DNA of 64,000 bases from Prostheceraeus crozeri. Its lineage: Eukaryota > Platyhelminthes > Polycladida > Euryleptidae. The notes under the pieces are model-generated. The model did not search any database and had not been told where the DNA came from. It saw only the letters and a program-made list of their open reading frames with translations. Location: positions 62,001-126,000 of the forward strand of contig CAJQUW010003440.1 of the NCBI GenBank assembly GCA_907163375.1. Direction: 5' to 3'. Positions 21,378-31,535 of the stretch are shown in pieces (within the stretch, counting starts at the first letter, position 1; each line of letters starts with the position of its first letter). The translations under genes were made by a program, and so were the position numbers.

Positions 21378-24300
21378 ATGGTAAGTTGAAAATTTCTTCA
21401 CTCATCTCCCTCAAACGTGTGGCTAATAGCATCTTCCTCAATTTCAGGCATCAACTTCATCACCAACACCCTCCCTTCTCGAGGAAAGTTTAGAGTTGTT
21501 GAGTCAAGGTAGGTTGTAACAATACACTGAGACTTGAACAGAGATGAAAGAATGATTTCTCTTTCAGGTGATGTGAGTTCCAGCTCAGGACTCTCGCGAC
21601 AAGGCGACGAGTGGGAATGTGCCGACTGCGGACATATGTTTACAAGGAAGCACAGTCTCCTTCGACACATCAAACAACGTGTGTGTCAACGCAAAGCGGC
21701 GTCAATCTCCGGAGGTGAAGTTGATTCTGACGATGACATCTCCTTTCCTTGCGATTTGTGCCGTCTTTCTTTTGATAGTCACTTTCAGCGATCTTCGCAC
21801 AGACTTCAACACACGCATGCAAATGATCACTACACCAACGGTACCTCTACCATCTCCCTCATTAATGTTTCACATAATAATTTAGTACGCGACTACTGCA
21901 TGGAGTCCAATACTCAAATAGTAGATTTTCCTGAGTGGCTCCTTCAAAATTCAAACATTATCGAAGCGCTCTTCAACAATTTAGACAATTTTAGAATGAA
22001 GGCGCTCATCTACCTTAAACTAAAATATATTAAGATAGATTTTCAAACGGGTCAATTGACGGAGAGAATACAGTTTCATGTTCCTTCCTCTTCCGCAACC
22101 GAAGTTGTAGACTGCGAGTCTTGGCTAAATTTTCACATTCAATGTTTAAAATCAAATGTAGATAAATTCAATCAACGCGACAGCGCTCTCATTTTTGATG
22201 CTGTGGACTCAGCCATATTCAAAATTTCACTATTAGAAAGTCATGCAGCTCGAGGTACATTTAAACTACCAAAAACGTTGTATAATAAGAAAGCTGTCAT
22301 CAATGTCGATTGTAAATCACAGTGTTTCAAATATGCAGTCCTATCCATCCTTCACTATAATGATATCAACGCGCATCGAGATCGCACCTATAGCTATAGA
22401 CAGTGGGAGGATGAACTAGACTTTGAAGGTTGTGATAGTAACAACATGAAAATCAAAGATGTAGAAACGTTCGAAAAACATAATAAGATTAAAATTGTCG
22501 TTCACGTGTGGGAGAAGGGGTTGAAGGGTGCCCGCTATAATTCACGTTCAACTTGTTATGAACGTGTAGTCAACCTCTTATTAGTAAAACAAGATGATAG
22601 CGAGGAATGGCACTAGTGTGGTATTCCCAAAATCTCTCGCTTGTACACTCACTTGGGGCACTCTAAAAGAGGTGAACATTTTGTATGCGACCGCTGCATC
22701 CGCTCCATTTGGAGTAAAGATAAATTTGAAACTCACTATGAATGGTGCAAGCGAGGTAAATTACAAATGGAACGCATGCCCAAAGATAAAATATTTTCAC
22801 ATAGGGATAATGGTGACGAATTAAGTCCCCTGCGTGTCATTTACGCAGACATAGAATGCTACATTGATGATATCATCCACAAGCCAGCAGCCATATCCTG
22901 CTATGAAGTATGGCATGACCACTTTAGGAATAGACAAAACAAAATGTATACTTGGCAAGGTGAAGATTGCATTTCAAAATTTCTAGAATTTCTTGATAAA
23001 GCTGCTAAATTTCAACAATCATATGATTCCCAATTGCAGCGTAAGTCACTACATATGTCAGATGAAGACAAACAAAAATTTGAAAGTTGCACATCCTGTC
23101 CTAAATGTCATAAAACGTTTGATGACGATAAAATTAAGAAAGTGCGTGATCATGATCACATCACTGGTAAATTTAGAAACGCACTCTGCTCCAAATGTAA
23201 CTTTTCACTTAGGTTGAGACGTCGTGTACTACCCGTCATTTTTCATAACTTTAAGGGCTATGACAGTCATATGCTCATAAAAGGAGGGTTGAGCCAGATG
23301 AAATCGTGGCAGTTTAATGTAATAGCACAAACGAGAGAAAAATTCATGGCAATGACAGCAAAAGTACCAGTAGATAAAACTAAAGAAAATAAGACAGTCT
23401 TCTTCGAAATAAAATTTTTAGATTCATTTCAATTCATGTCAGCGTCACTAGCTTCTCTCGTTCGAAATCTCAAGTTTCTTCCCCATAGTCAAACTTTGAA
23501 GAAACACTATCCAAACTTAACGGATGAAATAATCACTCGCAAAGGAGTCTTTCCTTATGCGTATTTTAGCTCAATGTCTAAACTAAATTAAACAACCCTT
23601 CCTTCCATTGACAAATTCAAAAACGATTTGACGGGTGAAGATTGTCCAGTAGAGGACAATGAACATGCTCAAGAGGCATGGTCAAAATTTGAATGTAAAA
23701 CGTTTGGCGATTATATGATCGCTTACTTAGAATTAGATGTCATTTTCCTGGCTGATGTCTTTCAGGAATCTCGACGAGTGGCATTAGAAGAAGACAAATT
23801 AGATCCTGTCCACTTTGTCAGTCTACCAGCCATGTCCTTTAAATCAGCCTTTAAAATGACTGGTGAGACCATTCATCTCTTACAAGACCCGGAGATGTAT
23901 AATATATTTGAGCGCGGAATACGCGGTGGTCTCACATTTGTAAATAAACATCATATAAAATCTGAAACAGTAGGTGATGATCATATCCACCTAAAGTACT
24001 ATGACCAAAATAATTTATATGGCAGTTCACTGTCTAAACCACTACCTCATTCCGAGTTTAGTTGGCTAAATCAAGATGAGCTTGAGTATTACTCCAACCC
24101 TTCAAACATACTGAAGATTCCAGATGAAGGTGATTGGGGATATTATTTTGAAGTGGATTTGATTTATCCAAATAGCATTAAAAATAAAACTGCTGATTTC
24201 CCACTCGCACCTGAATCTGGTGAAGTGACTGAAGATATGTTTTCACCATTCATGTCACAATTTCATAATAACTTAACAGAGTGTGGACAGCCAAGGTACA

Positions 24301-25352
24301 AACCATGCCGCAAACTTTTAATCACCCAATATGATAAGAAAAATTATCTCGTACACTTCTGCATACTAAAATTCTATTTAGAAATGGGCATGCTTCTAAA
24401 GTCAGTTCACCGCATTATCAAATTTAGACAGAAAGCCTTCCTCAAACCCTACATAGATAGTAACAGTCAAAAACGTGCACTCGCCCAAAATAATTTTGAA
24501 AAGGATTTTTATAAATATAATAATAACAGTCTTTTCGGAAAGACCATGGAGGATGTTAGAAAACGTATGAACTACAAACTAGTCGTTGATGAACAAAAAT
24601 ATCACAAATTGACCTCATCACCTCTTTTCATTGATAGAGACATCATCGATGAGGATCTTGTAGGTGTTAAAATGATAAAATCAGAAGTTGAGTTGTGCAA
24701 ACCCATCTATATTGGGCAAGCCGTTTTAGATTATTCCAAGCTTGAAATGTATCAACTCTTCTACAAAATATTAAAACCATGCCCTCTCGTAAAAGAGGTT
24801 CACTTGCTGGGTGGTGATACAGATAGTTTCTTTTTAGGAATTACCACTCAAAAAGATTTAAATTTTAATGAAGTAGGCAAGTCATTAGAAAAATATTTCG
24901 ACACATCTAACTACAATCCCACTCATCCACTCTATTCCATACAGAATAAAGCCAAACTTGGTTGTTTTAAGGATGAAACAGCAGGAAAGGAAATAGATGA
25001 AATGATTATCCTCCGTCCTAAAATGTATTCCATGAAATTAAAAGAATGTGCAGATAGTATTAAGCGTGCTAAAGGTATATCAAAATCCATTGTTCACAAA
25101 ATGAAACATCGGTCCTATAAGAAGGCCTATAAAAATAAAACTATAACGTTTGTCAATATGACAACCTTAAAATCTCAAGTTCATACTGTGAAAACGTACA
25201 CGTTCAAGAAACGAGCACTTTCAGCATGGGAGGATAAGAGGTGTTGGATAGGACATAACACATCTCTTCCACATGGACATCCTGACACAAACATACCACC
25301 ACCCAAAAGAATAAAACTCACGCTACCACATTCAGGAGATGTATTGACATAA
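21378..25352 (+). CDS. DNA polymerase B (Polinton 1), spliced, two premature stops
   Basis: Protein-primed-type family B polymerase that would copy the element. Proposed exons are 21378-21380 (the ATG alone), 21448-21508 and 21567-25352; introns are 67 and 58 nt with consensus GTAAGT/GTAGGT donors and TTTCAG acceptors. The join is in frame. N-terminal C2H2-type fingers (CADCGHMF, CDLCRLSF) come first, and a third near 22690. The exonuclease motifs are YADIECY (~22842), FHNFKGYDSH (~23241) and YLELDVIFLAD (~23725). The polymerase motifs are YYDQNNLYG (~23998), NNSLFGK (~24523) and GGDTDS (~24812). In-frame TAG (22614-22616) and TAA (23589-23591) interrupt it without any frame change. All catalytic residues are intact. 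Either a recent nonsense-damaged copy or dependent on readthrough. Confidence 0.88.
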
Positions 25353-25502
25353 TCAACTTTAACTCAGTATTTTGATGTTGCTTTTTGTAGATATACATGG
25401 TTGTTTTATGTATCGCATGAGATCGTTTCTTCCTTGTGAATATATGCCTACAGTTAGCTCATTCCCCCTATATCTGTGAAAAGACTTTTTCATATACATA
25501 TT

Positions 25503-25516
25503 TTTATTTCAATAAA
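25503..25516. terminator. Back-to-back polyadenylation signals
   Basis: AATAAA on the plus strand (25511-25516) serves polB. AATAAA on the minus strand (complement of 25503-25508) serves the converging minor capsid gene. Confidence 0.65.
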
Positions 25517-25531
25517 CATATCACAATGACT

Positions 25532-27052
25532 TCACTTTGTTTTCCGAAACACTAAAGTTACTAGGGATTCAGAATCTTTCACATGGATGCACTCTTGTAA
25601 ACCATTGGTAATTTTGATAGCAATAGAGGGTATAGTTTGTTTGACGACGGGATGATAGAAAATAGATTCAAACATCTTCTCGACTATTCCATATGAAGCG
25701 TCTTTATCATGAATGAAATCACGTAAAATGTATTCTTTTTTCTCACCAACAGAAATAGGTAGAATCAAATCACTTTGAATGTAAAGGTGCTGTTCATGTT
25801 TATCAAGTGTCATTGGTGTTTCTATACCAATCGTATGCGCAGCAGCAAACACTGTTTGTAGCATTGAAAAACCAAAGAGTTTTTTCAAATTTTTACTCAA
25901 TTGACATTGAATGTCATCACCCAGTTTCAGAACAACGCGTTGATTTTCAATTGAAAACGAAATGTGGTGTGTCTTTACATCATATTTACTTTTCATCACA
26001 TGCTTCAACTTCTGTTGTATATAAGGATTTACTACATGAATGAAGCTTTCAACTGTATGATATAAACGCGGCATTATATTGATAGCAACTTTAGATTCTT
26101 CATAAGACTGGTAAATTTTCTTGATGCGATCGCCATAGATGTCCACCCACCATTCATCATTAACTGAATCAGCTTTAGTGTGATATTCATGAGAAGCATA
26201 CACCACACCGCTTCCAATAATAGGTGTATGATGTCTTACAAAATGACGAAAGGTTGGAGAGAAATAAACTGTAAGTTTGTCATTATATTTCTGAATAACC
26301 AACTTATTTTTGTTCGCCATAATTTTCTCTCCATACTTCTTACCCACAGTCTCATTCCATCGTTTTACTAACTCAATAAGTGATAAAGGTTGAACACCAC
26401 GCTTTTTCAAAATGATGCGTTCTTTGCATTCTACAACATCTTCATCAAATATTTTAAATCTATAATGAAATTTGTTGATTCGATTTGAATAAACTTTTTT
26501 AACATTTGCAGTAGCAATTGATGTTAGATGTAGTCCATGACCAAAACCAAGATGTGGATAGAATTCATTATCCAACCTCAGCGTAAGACCTTTAGTAAAA
26601 GAATGAAAGCGGAGGAACTGTCTCCCACTCCAATGATAGATAGTAAACTCATAAGCTTTCTGATTTTTATTCTTCATGATGGAAGTATTACCACTGTTGA
26701 ATGCCTTAATAATTTTCTCATTCCCAAATGGTTCATAAGAATCTGATTTTATCTGAATCCATTCATAGTTCCACTTTCCATCTGATGTTAAATTGTATGG
26801 GAACTGAAATGTATTATTCATCGTTATTCCATCATGGGTGCGAGGAGTCAATATCATTTCTTCCAAATCATTCACATTCTGAATATTGCTATCATAGCAA
26901 ATACTAGAAACGCCAACCTCCCATTCACCTTCTAAATGCAGTGGCCGATTTAATTCTACTCGATAGTCTGATGGTTTATTTTTGGGAAATTTATTCATAG
27001 AAGCATTACTGGGCAAGTAGATTAGAAACGAGTCCTTATTTTCACTTTCCAT
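25532..27052 (-). CDS. Minor capsid-like protein, paralogue A
   Basis: About 506 residues from the ATG at 27052; the frame is open to an ATG at 27082. The N-terminus matches a pattern I associate with invertebrate Polinton proteins: FLIYLPSNASM, then LEGEWEVGVSSICY. The C-terminal third contains KLFGF, YIQSDLI, and a terminal block with paired beta-strand-like segments. The same C-terminal pattern is present in the next gene and in the 267-residue protein of Polinton 2, which I take to be the minor capsid/penton family of Polintons. The role is inferred from these patterns and from gene order among virion genes. The frame is intact. Confidence 0.55.
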   Translation of the reverse strand: MESENKDSFLIYLPSNASMNKFPKNKPSDYRVELNRPLHLEGEWEVGVSSICYDSNIQNVNDLEEMILTPRTHDGITMNNTFQFPYNLTSDGKWNYEWIQIKSDSYEPFGNEKIIKAFNSGNTSIMKNKNQKAYEFTIYHWSGRQFLRFHSFTKGLTLRLDNEFYPHLGFGHGLHLTSIATANVKKVYSNRINKFHYRFKIFDEDVVECKERIILKKRGVQPLSLIELVKRWNETVGKKYGEKIMANKNKLVIQKYNDKLTVYFSPTFRHFVRHHTPIIGSGVVYASHEYHTKADSVNDEWWVDIYGDRIKKIYQSYEESKVAINIMPRLYHTVESFIHVVNPYIQQKLKHVMKSKYDVKTHHISFSIENQRVVLKLGDDIQCQLSKNLKKLFGFSMLQTVFAAAHTIGIETPMTLDKHEQHLYIQSDLILPISVGEKKEYILRDFIHDKDASYGIVEKMFESIFYHPVVKQTIPSIAIKITNGLQECIHVKDSESLVTLVFRKTK

Positions 27053-27091
27053 ATTATTCACATTGGAAAAATATATTAGCATACTTTTGCA

Positions 27092-28489
27092 TTAACTCTT
27101 CATTCGGAAATGGAGTGTGATACTTGTCACAGCATCTTTATGAAAAGGAATCAACGCACCAGCATCGTCATAAATGGCAATATCAATTTGTGGGATGTAG
27201 TTTGATTTCAGCTTTGTATAATGCACTTTCTTGAAAGTATGCTCAGATAAAATACTGCAGCTTTTTGGCTGGTATGGTATCATTGCTAGCAATGGAGCTT
27301 CAACATCTCCCACACGTACATCTTCACCAATATTGGAATATATCTGAAAATAGTTAATACGACGCGATAGCGACATGTCTGCGCTAGCTTTGGTTACAGT
27401 ACCACTTTTAAAGATATTTTGATCAAAACCCAAAATGTCCATTAGAGTTTTATCCATAATTAGTTCAATACCTTTTCCACTTATAGTGAGAGACAAAGTA
27501 CCTTCTTTTTCAGAAAATGAAATATGTTGGTCATTAATCACTTCATTTAAATAATCTACAACCAATTTAACCGAAGTAATAATGCGAGGCATCAACACTC
27601 TTGTTTCATGTAAGATACCACCAAAAGGCTCTACACACTTTCTGTATAAAGATACGGACCATTCTGTATCAAATTGATTTGACCTTTCACATGGTAAATG
27701 TTGCATATCAAATTTTCCATGAACAGCTGCAGAACGATGTCGTAAGAACTGATGAAAATCTTTTGAACAAACTAATACTAGATCATCATCATTTAATTTG
27801 CTTATTGCAATATGATTAGATGATTTAATATAAGTCAATGTTGCCACTTGTTTACCATCAACTCGAAGGAGATAATTAAATTTCTTCAATAATGTTTCAG
27901 GAGTCATGTTTGTCTTTCTTGGCTTAATCACAATCTTCTTCACCAACGTCTTCTCATTTCTTGGAATAAGATCTACATAATACGCTTCCTCTCGATATAT
28001 TAACTGTTTATGACCACTTATGTGGTAATTAACGTTAAAATTATCATAGCTTGTTAAGGCGCTAGCGAGGTATCCTAAATCATTTCTTAAACTTGGACTT
28101 AAACCAACAATCCAATCTTTCTCAACTACATGATGTACATAGGTATAATCATCATTGTGCGGAGTAAATTGGGCAATATGTTTACACGCTTTATTCAAGA
28201 AATCATATATAAACTTTTTACATGTTAAGAGATCTTTCTTTGGCCACTGTGGAATGTATACTCGGCACCCCTTTTCACATTGGTAAGCAGCTGTACGTCT
28301 CATATTAATAGTCATCACCTCATGATCAAAAGTATAGACACAGTTGCTATAAACAAGTTGAGTGACACCTGCTTCCCAATTTCCATTTAGCTGTTGTGCA
28401 TGATCAATGGGAGTAGAAAAGAGTGCGGCTCGATTACTAGTAAATCTCTTTGTAGCCGCATTGCTAAGCAAAATATGATAAAACGACAT
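27092..28489 (-). CDS. Minor capsid-like protein, paralogue B
   Basis: 465 residues from the ATG at 28489 (FYHILLSNAATKRF, then LNGNWEAGVTQLVY). It is colinear with paralogue A at low identity: the same N-terminal SNA motif, the same length class and the same DILGF and terminal strand block. The two are adjacent on one strand with about 40 bp between them. An octamer-like ATGCAAAG (complement of 28511-28518) lies 22 nt upstream of the start. The divergent gene at 28525 starts only about 35 bp away, so the promoters overlap. Confidence 0.55.
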   Translation of the reverse strand: MSFYHILLSNAATKRFTSNRAALFSTPIDHAQQLNGNWEAGVTQLVYSNCVYTFDHEVMTINMRRTAAYQCEKGCRVYIPQWPKKDLLTCKKFIYDFLNKACKHIAQFTPHNDDYTYVHHVVEKDWIVGLSPSLRNDLGYLASALTSYDNFNVNYHISGHKQLIYREEAYYVDLIPRNEKTLVKKIVIKPRKTNMTPETLLKKFNYLLRVDGKQVATLTYIKSSNHIAISKLNDDDLVLVCSKDFHQFLRHRSAAVHGKFDMQHLPCERSNQFDTEWSVSLYRKCVEPFGGILHETRVLMPRIITSVKLVVDYLNEVINDQHISFSEKEGTLSLTISGKGIELIMDKTLMDILGFDQNIFKSGTVTKASADMSLSRRINYFQIYSNIGEDVRVGDVEAPLLAMIPYQPKSCSILSEHTFKKVHYTKLKSNYIPQIDIAIYDDAGALIPFHKDAVTSITLHFRMKS

Positions 28490-28510
28490 TTTTATATTGC
28501 TGATCTGCAA

Positions 28511-28518
28511 CTTTGCAT
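28511..28518 (-). promoter_or_regulatory. Octamer-like ATGCAAAG motif
   Basis: One of five ATGCAAA sequences placed just upstream of late-type genes on this strand (others at 27085-27092, 32022-32029, 34508-34515, 34913-34920). Confidence 0.35.
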
Positions 28519-28524
28519 AACATC

Positions 28525-28881
28525 ATGAAGACTTGGATTTTGGACTCTCTACAATATATCAGAGTTGATCGTGATGGAAACGTACATTTCAAAAATTCTC
28601 ATGGTCATACATCAAGAGGAATTACATTAACATGGCGACAATTTGTCAACCTCAATGATATCATGAGGGATTTGGAATATTTTGAAACATTAAGATTCAT
28701 CTCCTTGGATGATCAAGTTTGGCTTCAACATTACAGAAATGAAATTCAAATCTACCATTCTCATTCCGCAAACTGTTTCTCATTTCGCAAATACAATTGG
28801 GAGAAGTATAGAAGATACATACATCGCTCCATCATGACATTTATTCGTCGTGAGTTCATCGCCCTACTATGCAAATCTTAA
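28525..28881 (+). CDS. Small PC4-like (?) protein, paralogue 1
   Basis: 118 residues. Beta-strand-like segments (DGNVHFKN, RGITLTWRQF) are followed by a helix, a second strand pair (VWLQHYRNEIQIYH) and a helix. The order strand-strand-GITLT-x-x-Q-helix recalls the PC4/Sub1 transcription coactivator and ssDNA-binding fold, but similarity is weak and I would not name it without structure prediction. The next gene is a clear paralogue. Both precede the TBP-like gene on the same strand. Confidence 0.5.
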   Translation: MKTWILDSLQYIRVDRDGNVHFKNSHGHTSRGITLTWRQFVNLNDIMRDLEYFETLRFISLDDQVWLQHYRNEIQIYHSHSANCFSFRKYNWEKYRRYIHRSIMTFIRREFIALLCKS

Positions 28882-28903
28882 TCAGACATGACTACCACAC
28901 ATC

Positions 28904-29554
28904 ATGAGTTGGAAATTAGATTCCTTACAACGTATTGAAACGGATCATGATCGAAACGTCTATTTCAAAGATTCAACTGGAAATGTGAGAAGAGAGTTTG
29001 CTTTATCTTATCGTCATTTTCAATCTCTACATCATATCATGAAGGACTTGAAATACTTCTATATGAAAAGACATTCACGTATTGGAAATCGCATCTGGCT
29101 GCGCGTCAACAATCGGCGAATTCAGCTCTATCATTCCCAACTTCATACTAACTTCACATTTCATCAAGGTAGTTGGGAAAAGTATAAAAGGAAGGTACAT
29201 CGCTCAATTTACTCATTCTTTCATCATGAAGCGCCATCGCTACACCATCGTCAACATTCTCCGTCGCTTCAGACTCTACACCAAAATCGATCTCACAACA
29301 TTACACCAACACCTTCCAAACAGCAAGTATTATCCGGGCCGACCTCACATGTTAGTGGTGAAGATGAACAATTCACGGAATCTTCAACTCTTCCCAAATG
29401 GGACTGTACAGATTCTCGGCGCCCTTTCTCATTCATCGGCGCAGTCAATGCGCTTAGAGCTACAAAGACTACTACGTCGGATATGGAAGAGGGAGAGGTG
29501 TGTGATGTCGAATCTGACTGTGGACAATATGGTGATCTCTACTCAATTGAGTGA
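28904..29554 (+). CDS. Small PC4-like (?) protein, paralogue 2, with overlapping tail
   Basis: The first ~108 residues (from MSWKLDSLQ) align with the preceding gene: LDSLQ.I....GNV.FK at the start, WEKY....HRSI at the end. The frame continues to 216 residues with a low-complexity His/Ser/Pro-rich tail, and that tail overlaps the TBP-like gene in another frame from 29226. The tail composition is probably dictated by the overlapped gene, so the functional domain may be only the first half. Confidence 0.5.
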   Translation: MSWKLDSLQRIETDHDRNVYFKDSTGNVRREFALSYRHFQSLHHIMKDLKYFYMKRHSRIGNRIWLRVNNRRIQLYHSQLHTNFTFHQGSWEKYKRKVHRSIYSFFHHEAPSLHHRQHSPSLQTLHQNRSHNITPTPSKQQVLSGPTSHVSGEDEQFTESSTLPKWDCTDSRRPFSFIGAVNALRATKTTTSDMEEGEVCDVESDCGQYGDLYSIE

Positions 29555-29771
29555 AAGTGTATCATTTTTGAAGATTCGTACCAGCAGTTACAATTTGTGT
29601 TATGAACCCGAACTTTTTCCTGCAGCTCTCATTAGTTGTTGGTTACCTGTGCATGTGGCAATCTTTCATAATAGTAAAGTGATCATTACTGGACTAAAAT
29701 CTCATGTACAAGCAAATGTGATCCTAGACTATCTCATTGAGTATGTACGTACCCAGCGGATTGTAAAATAA
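29226..29771 (+). CDS. TATA-binding-protein-like protein
   Basis: 181 residues from the ATG at 29226, which is the size of a TBP core. There are two tandem repeats, about residues 7-85 and 96-176. Repeat 2 contains YEPELFPAALI and then FHNSKVIITG, almost the conserved eukaryotic TBP pattern (YEPELFPGLI, then F-x-S-G-K-V-V-x-T-G). Repeat 1 has the matching KIDLTTL, YYPGR and LFPNGTVQILGA blocks. Three of the four phenylalanines that TBP inserts into the minor groove are kept (LQLF, ELFP, VAIF); the first is replaced (GRPH). It overlaps the preceding frame. It is presumed to bind TATA elements in the nucleus, either for the element's own promoters or to redirect host initiation. AATAAA (29767-29772) overlaps the stop. 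Confidence 0.85.
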   Translation: MKRHRYTIVNILRRFRLYTKIDLTTLHQHLPNSKYYPGRPHMLVVKMNNSRNLQLFPNGTVQILGALSHSSAQSMRLELQRLLRRIWKRERCVMSNLTVDNMVISTQLSESVSFLKIRTSSYNLCYEPELFPAALISCWLPVHVAIFHNSKVIITGLKSHVQANVILDYLIEYVRTQRIVK

Positions 29772-29802
29772 AAAACAATTTTTCCAACATGATGTTTTTA
29801 TT
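29767..29802. terminator. Converging polyadenylation signals
   Basis: AATAAA (plus, 29767-29772) for the TBP-like gene, and AATAAA (minus, complement of 29797-29802) for the protease end of the capsid cluster. Confidence 0.65.
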
Positions 29803-30259
29803 TCAAATCATGATAGAACTTACAAATCATTTTTTCATTAGAGGATGGATTACATGAAAAGTTTTGAATAATAGATGCAAATCGAGATACATGTAAACGT
29901 TTTAAGATGAAGTACAGTACAAAAGCACCACACGTTGATGAAAGTGGATGTTGTAGTATGCGTTCATTTCGCTGATATTGACGCGTATGTTTTCTCAACC
30001 ACTTCTGTGTTGGTATATTTGGAGGTTGAGCAAGAGAGTCAAATAGTTCACCACGTCGGTCTTCTCCAATAAAGATCGCTTTCCAATGCTCACCGCCTAA
30101 ATTCTGCGAATGAGTGTTTAGCACAATAAAGATGGGATAGTGATTTACTGCAGGTGGTAAGGTATCGAGTGAATAGACATTATCGAAAGATTTCAACGTC
30201 GCTTCGTCTGCATTACGCTGCACTTTAGTCTTAATATCGTCAGCAGTCAACCAACTCAT
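29798..30259 (-). CDS. Adenain-like cysteine protease
   Basis: 153 residues. Catalytic pattern of the adenovirus-type (C5) protease: His58 in GGEHWKAIF, Asp74 in ELFDSL, Gln103 in ILQHP and Cys110 in SSTCGAFVLYF. In this family the enzyme cleaves capsid and core precursors during virion maturation. Its ATG overlaps the capsid gene stop by one base (TAATG), as in compact viral gene clusters. The frame is intact. Confidence 0.9.
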   Translation of the reverse strand: MSWLTADDIKTKVQRNADEATLKSFDNVYSLDTLPPAVNHYPIFIVLNTHSQNLGGEHWKAIFIGEDRRGELFDSLAQPPNIPTQKWLRKHTRQYQRNERILQHPLSSTCGAFVLYFILKRLHVSRFASIIQNFSCNPSSNEKMICKFYHDLK

Positions 30260-31533
30260 TAACGATTATACTGAAGAATCACGTCACGATACTTTGTAAT
30301 TTCAATATTTGAATCGAAGACTGCATAAATTAATACATTGATCGTCTCAGGTAGTGTTCTTTTGAACGTCAAATCCAAACGAATATTATGAGGCACGTTC
30401 GCTTGACGATAGGGTGCACTAATATCGCTGTCAGCAGTCAAATCAAATGCATAAATAGTATATCCACTCTTAAACTCTTTCATAGTCAGTCCGTTGGTGT
30501 CATCCGTATTGTAAAAGCCAAAGACATCCATAAAATCAACATAACTGCGCATAAATTGATCCGAAGCAAAATCTGGTTTGTAGGGTGGACCAGGATGACT
30601 CACACCATTTACACGTAAAGCAATTTCACTTAACTGATTGTGTTTAAAATTGAAAGGATTCTTCTTTATATTACCATTAAATGCATCATTTTCAACCATT
30701 GCCACCATGAGGAGCTTCGGTGCTTCCGATGGAAAGAGGCCATCTTTCATGAAACTCTTTTGATCTTTCGGAATTGTAAAGGTGAGAAGCTTTGTATGCT
30801 GAACGGGGTAAATGGCATTTTGGCGGTTAAGGCCTTCAGCATGCCCTCTAATGACACTTGGATTCGGTACTACTCGACGAATGTAAAGTGCAATATCTTC
30901 CACATGAATTCTAAAATTGTCAAATTTAGCAAATGCATTCAGCGCAAATTCAGGCTTATTCAATGTCAGCTTGAGTCGCATGCTGGTATTACAGAGTAAA
31001 AACTTTGACTGTCTAAAGAAGTCTAAATTCAGCGGACCATATAGCTGACATACTTTACTATCTTTAATCATAGCAGATCGCTTTACAAAGCCATTGTTTG
31101 TTTCAACATCAAATTTTCCTGCTTCATCTCTATACCATTCCATGGCTTCCATATGACTTTTTTGTGCTGGATGAAACTGTGATACATGATTGAAATATGA
31201 TTTATAGGGATAATCGCTTTGACCACCTTCCACTTGCTGCTCTCCAATCGTTAGAGAAACATCGCGAAGTAATGTAGTCAATGGTAAATTGTTCAGTCCA
31301 ACTTTATGTGCATCGTCAATAGCAGTTCCATCTGCTTGCTGAATTCTAAACTTCAAATCAAGCATCGCATAACTCAAATCTATGTAGTCATCACTACCAC
31401 CAGGAATAACAAATTCAATGGGGCCAGCATTCTCAGCTGTTCGAGGATGATAATCTACAATACTTGAACTAAGAATATCTGTCTGTATGGCTTGTTGATC
31501 GAACAAACAAAAACCGGAAGTTTTACACTCCAT
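30259..31533 (-). CDS. Major capsid protein (F54H12.2-like)
   Basis: 424 residues. I recognise the family annotated in many invertebrates as F54H12.2-like, which represents Polinton major capsid proteins (double jelly-roll). Recognisable parts include FVIPGGSDDYIDLS near the N-terminus, NHVSQFHP, and the C-terminal GYTIYAFDLTAD followed by a strand-rich end. It starts 3 bp after the stop of the core-protein gene upstream and overlaps the protease downstream. No stops or frameshifts, which suggests a relatively young insertion. Confidence 0.85.
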   Translation of the reverse strand: MECKTSGFCLFDQQAIQTDILSSSIVDYHPRTAENAGPIEFVIPGGSDDYIDLSYAMLDLKFRIQQADGTAIDDAHKVGLNNLPLTTLLRDVSLTIGEQQVEGGQSDYPYKSYFNHVSQFHPAQKSHMEAMEWYRDEAGKFDVETNNGFVKRSAMIKDSKVCQLYGPLNLDFFRQSKFLLCNTSMRLKLTLNKPEFALNAFAKFDNFRIHVEDIALYIRRVVPNPSVIRGHAEGLNRQNAIYPVQHTKLLTFTIPKDQKSFMKDGLFPSEAPKLLMVAMVENDAFNGNIKKNPFNFKHNQLSEIALRVNGVSHPGPPYKPDFASDQFMRSYVDFMDVFGFYNTDDTNGLTMKEFKSGYTIYAFDLTADSDISAPYRQANVPHNIRLDLTFKRTLPETINVLIYAVFDSNIEITKYRDVILQYNR

Positions 31534-31535
31534 GA

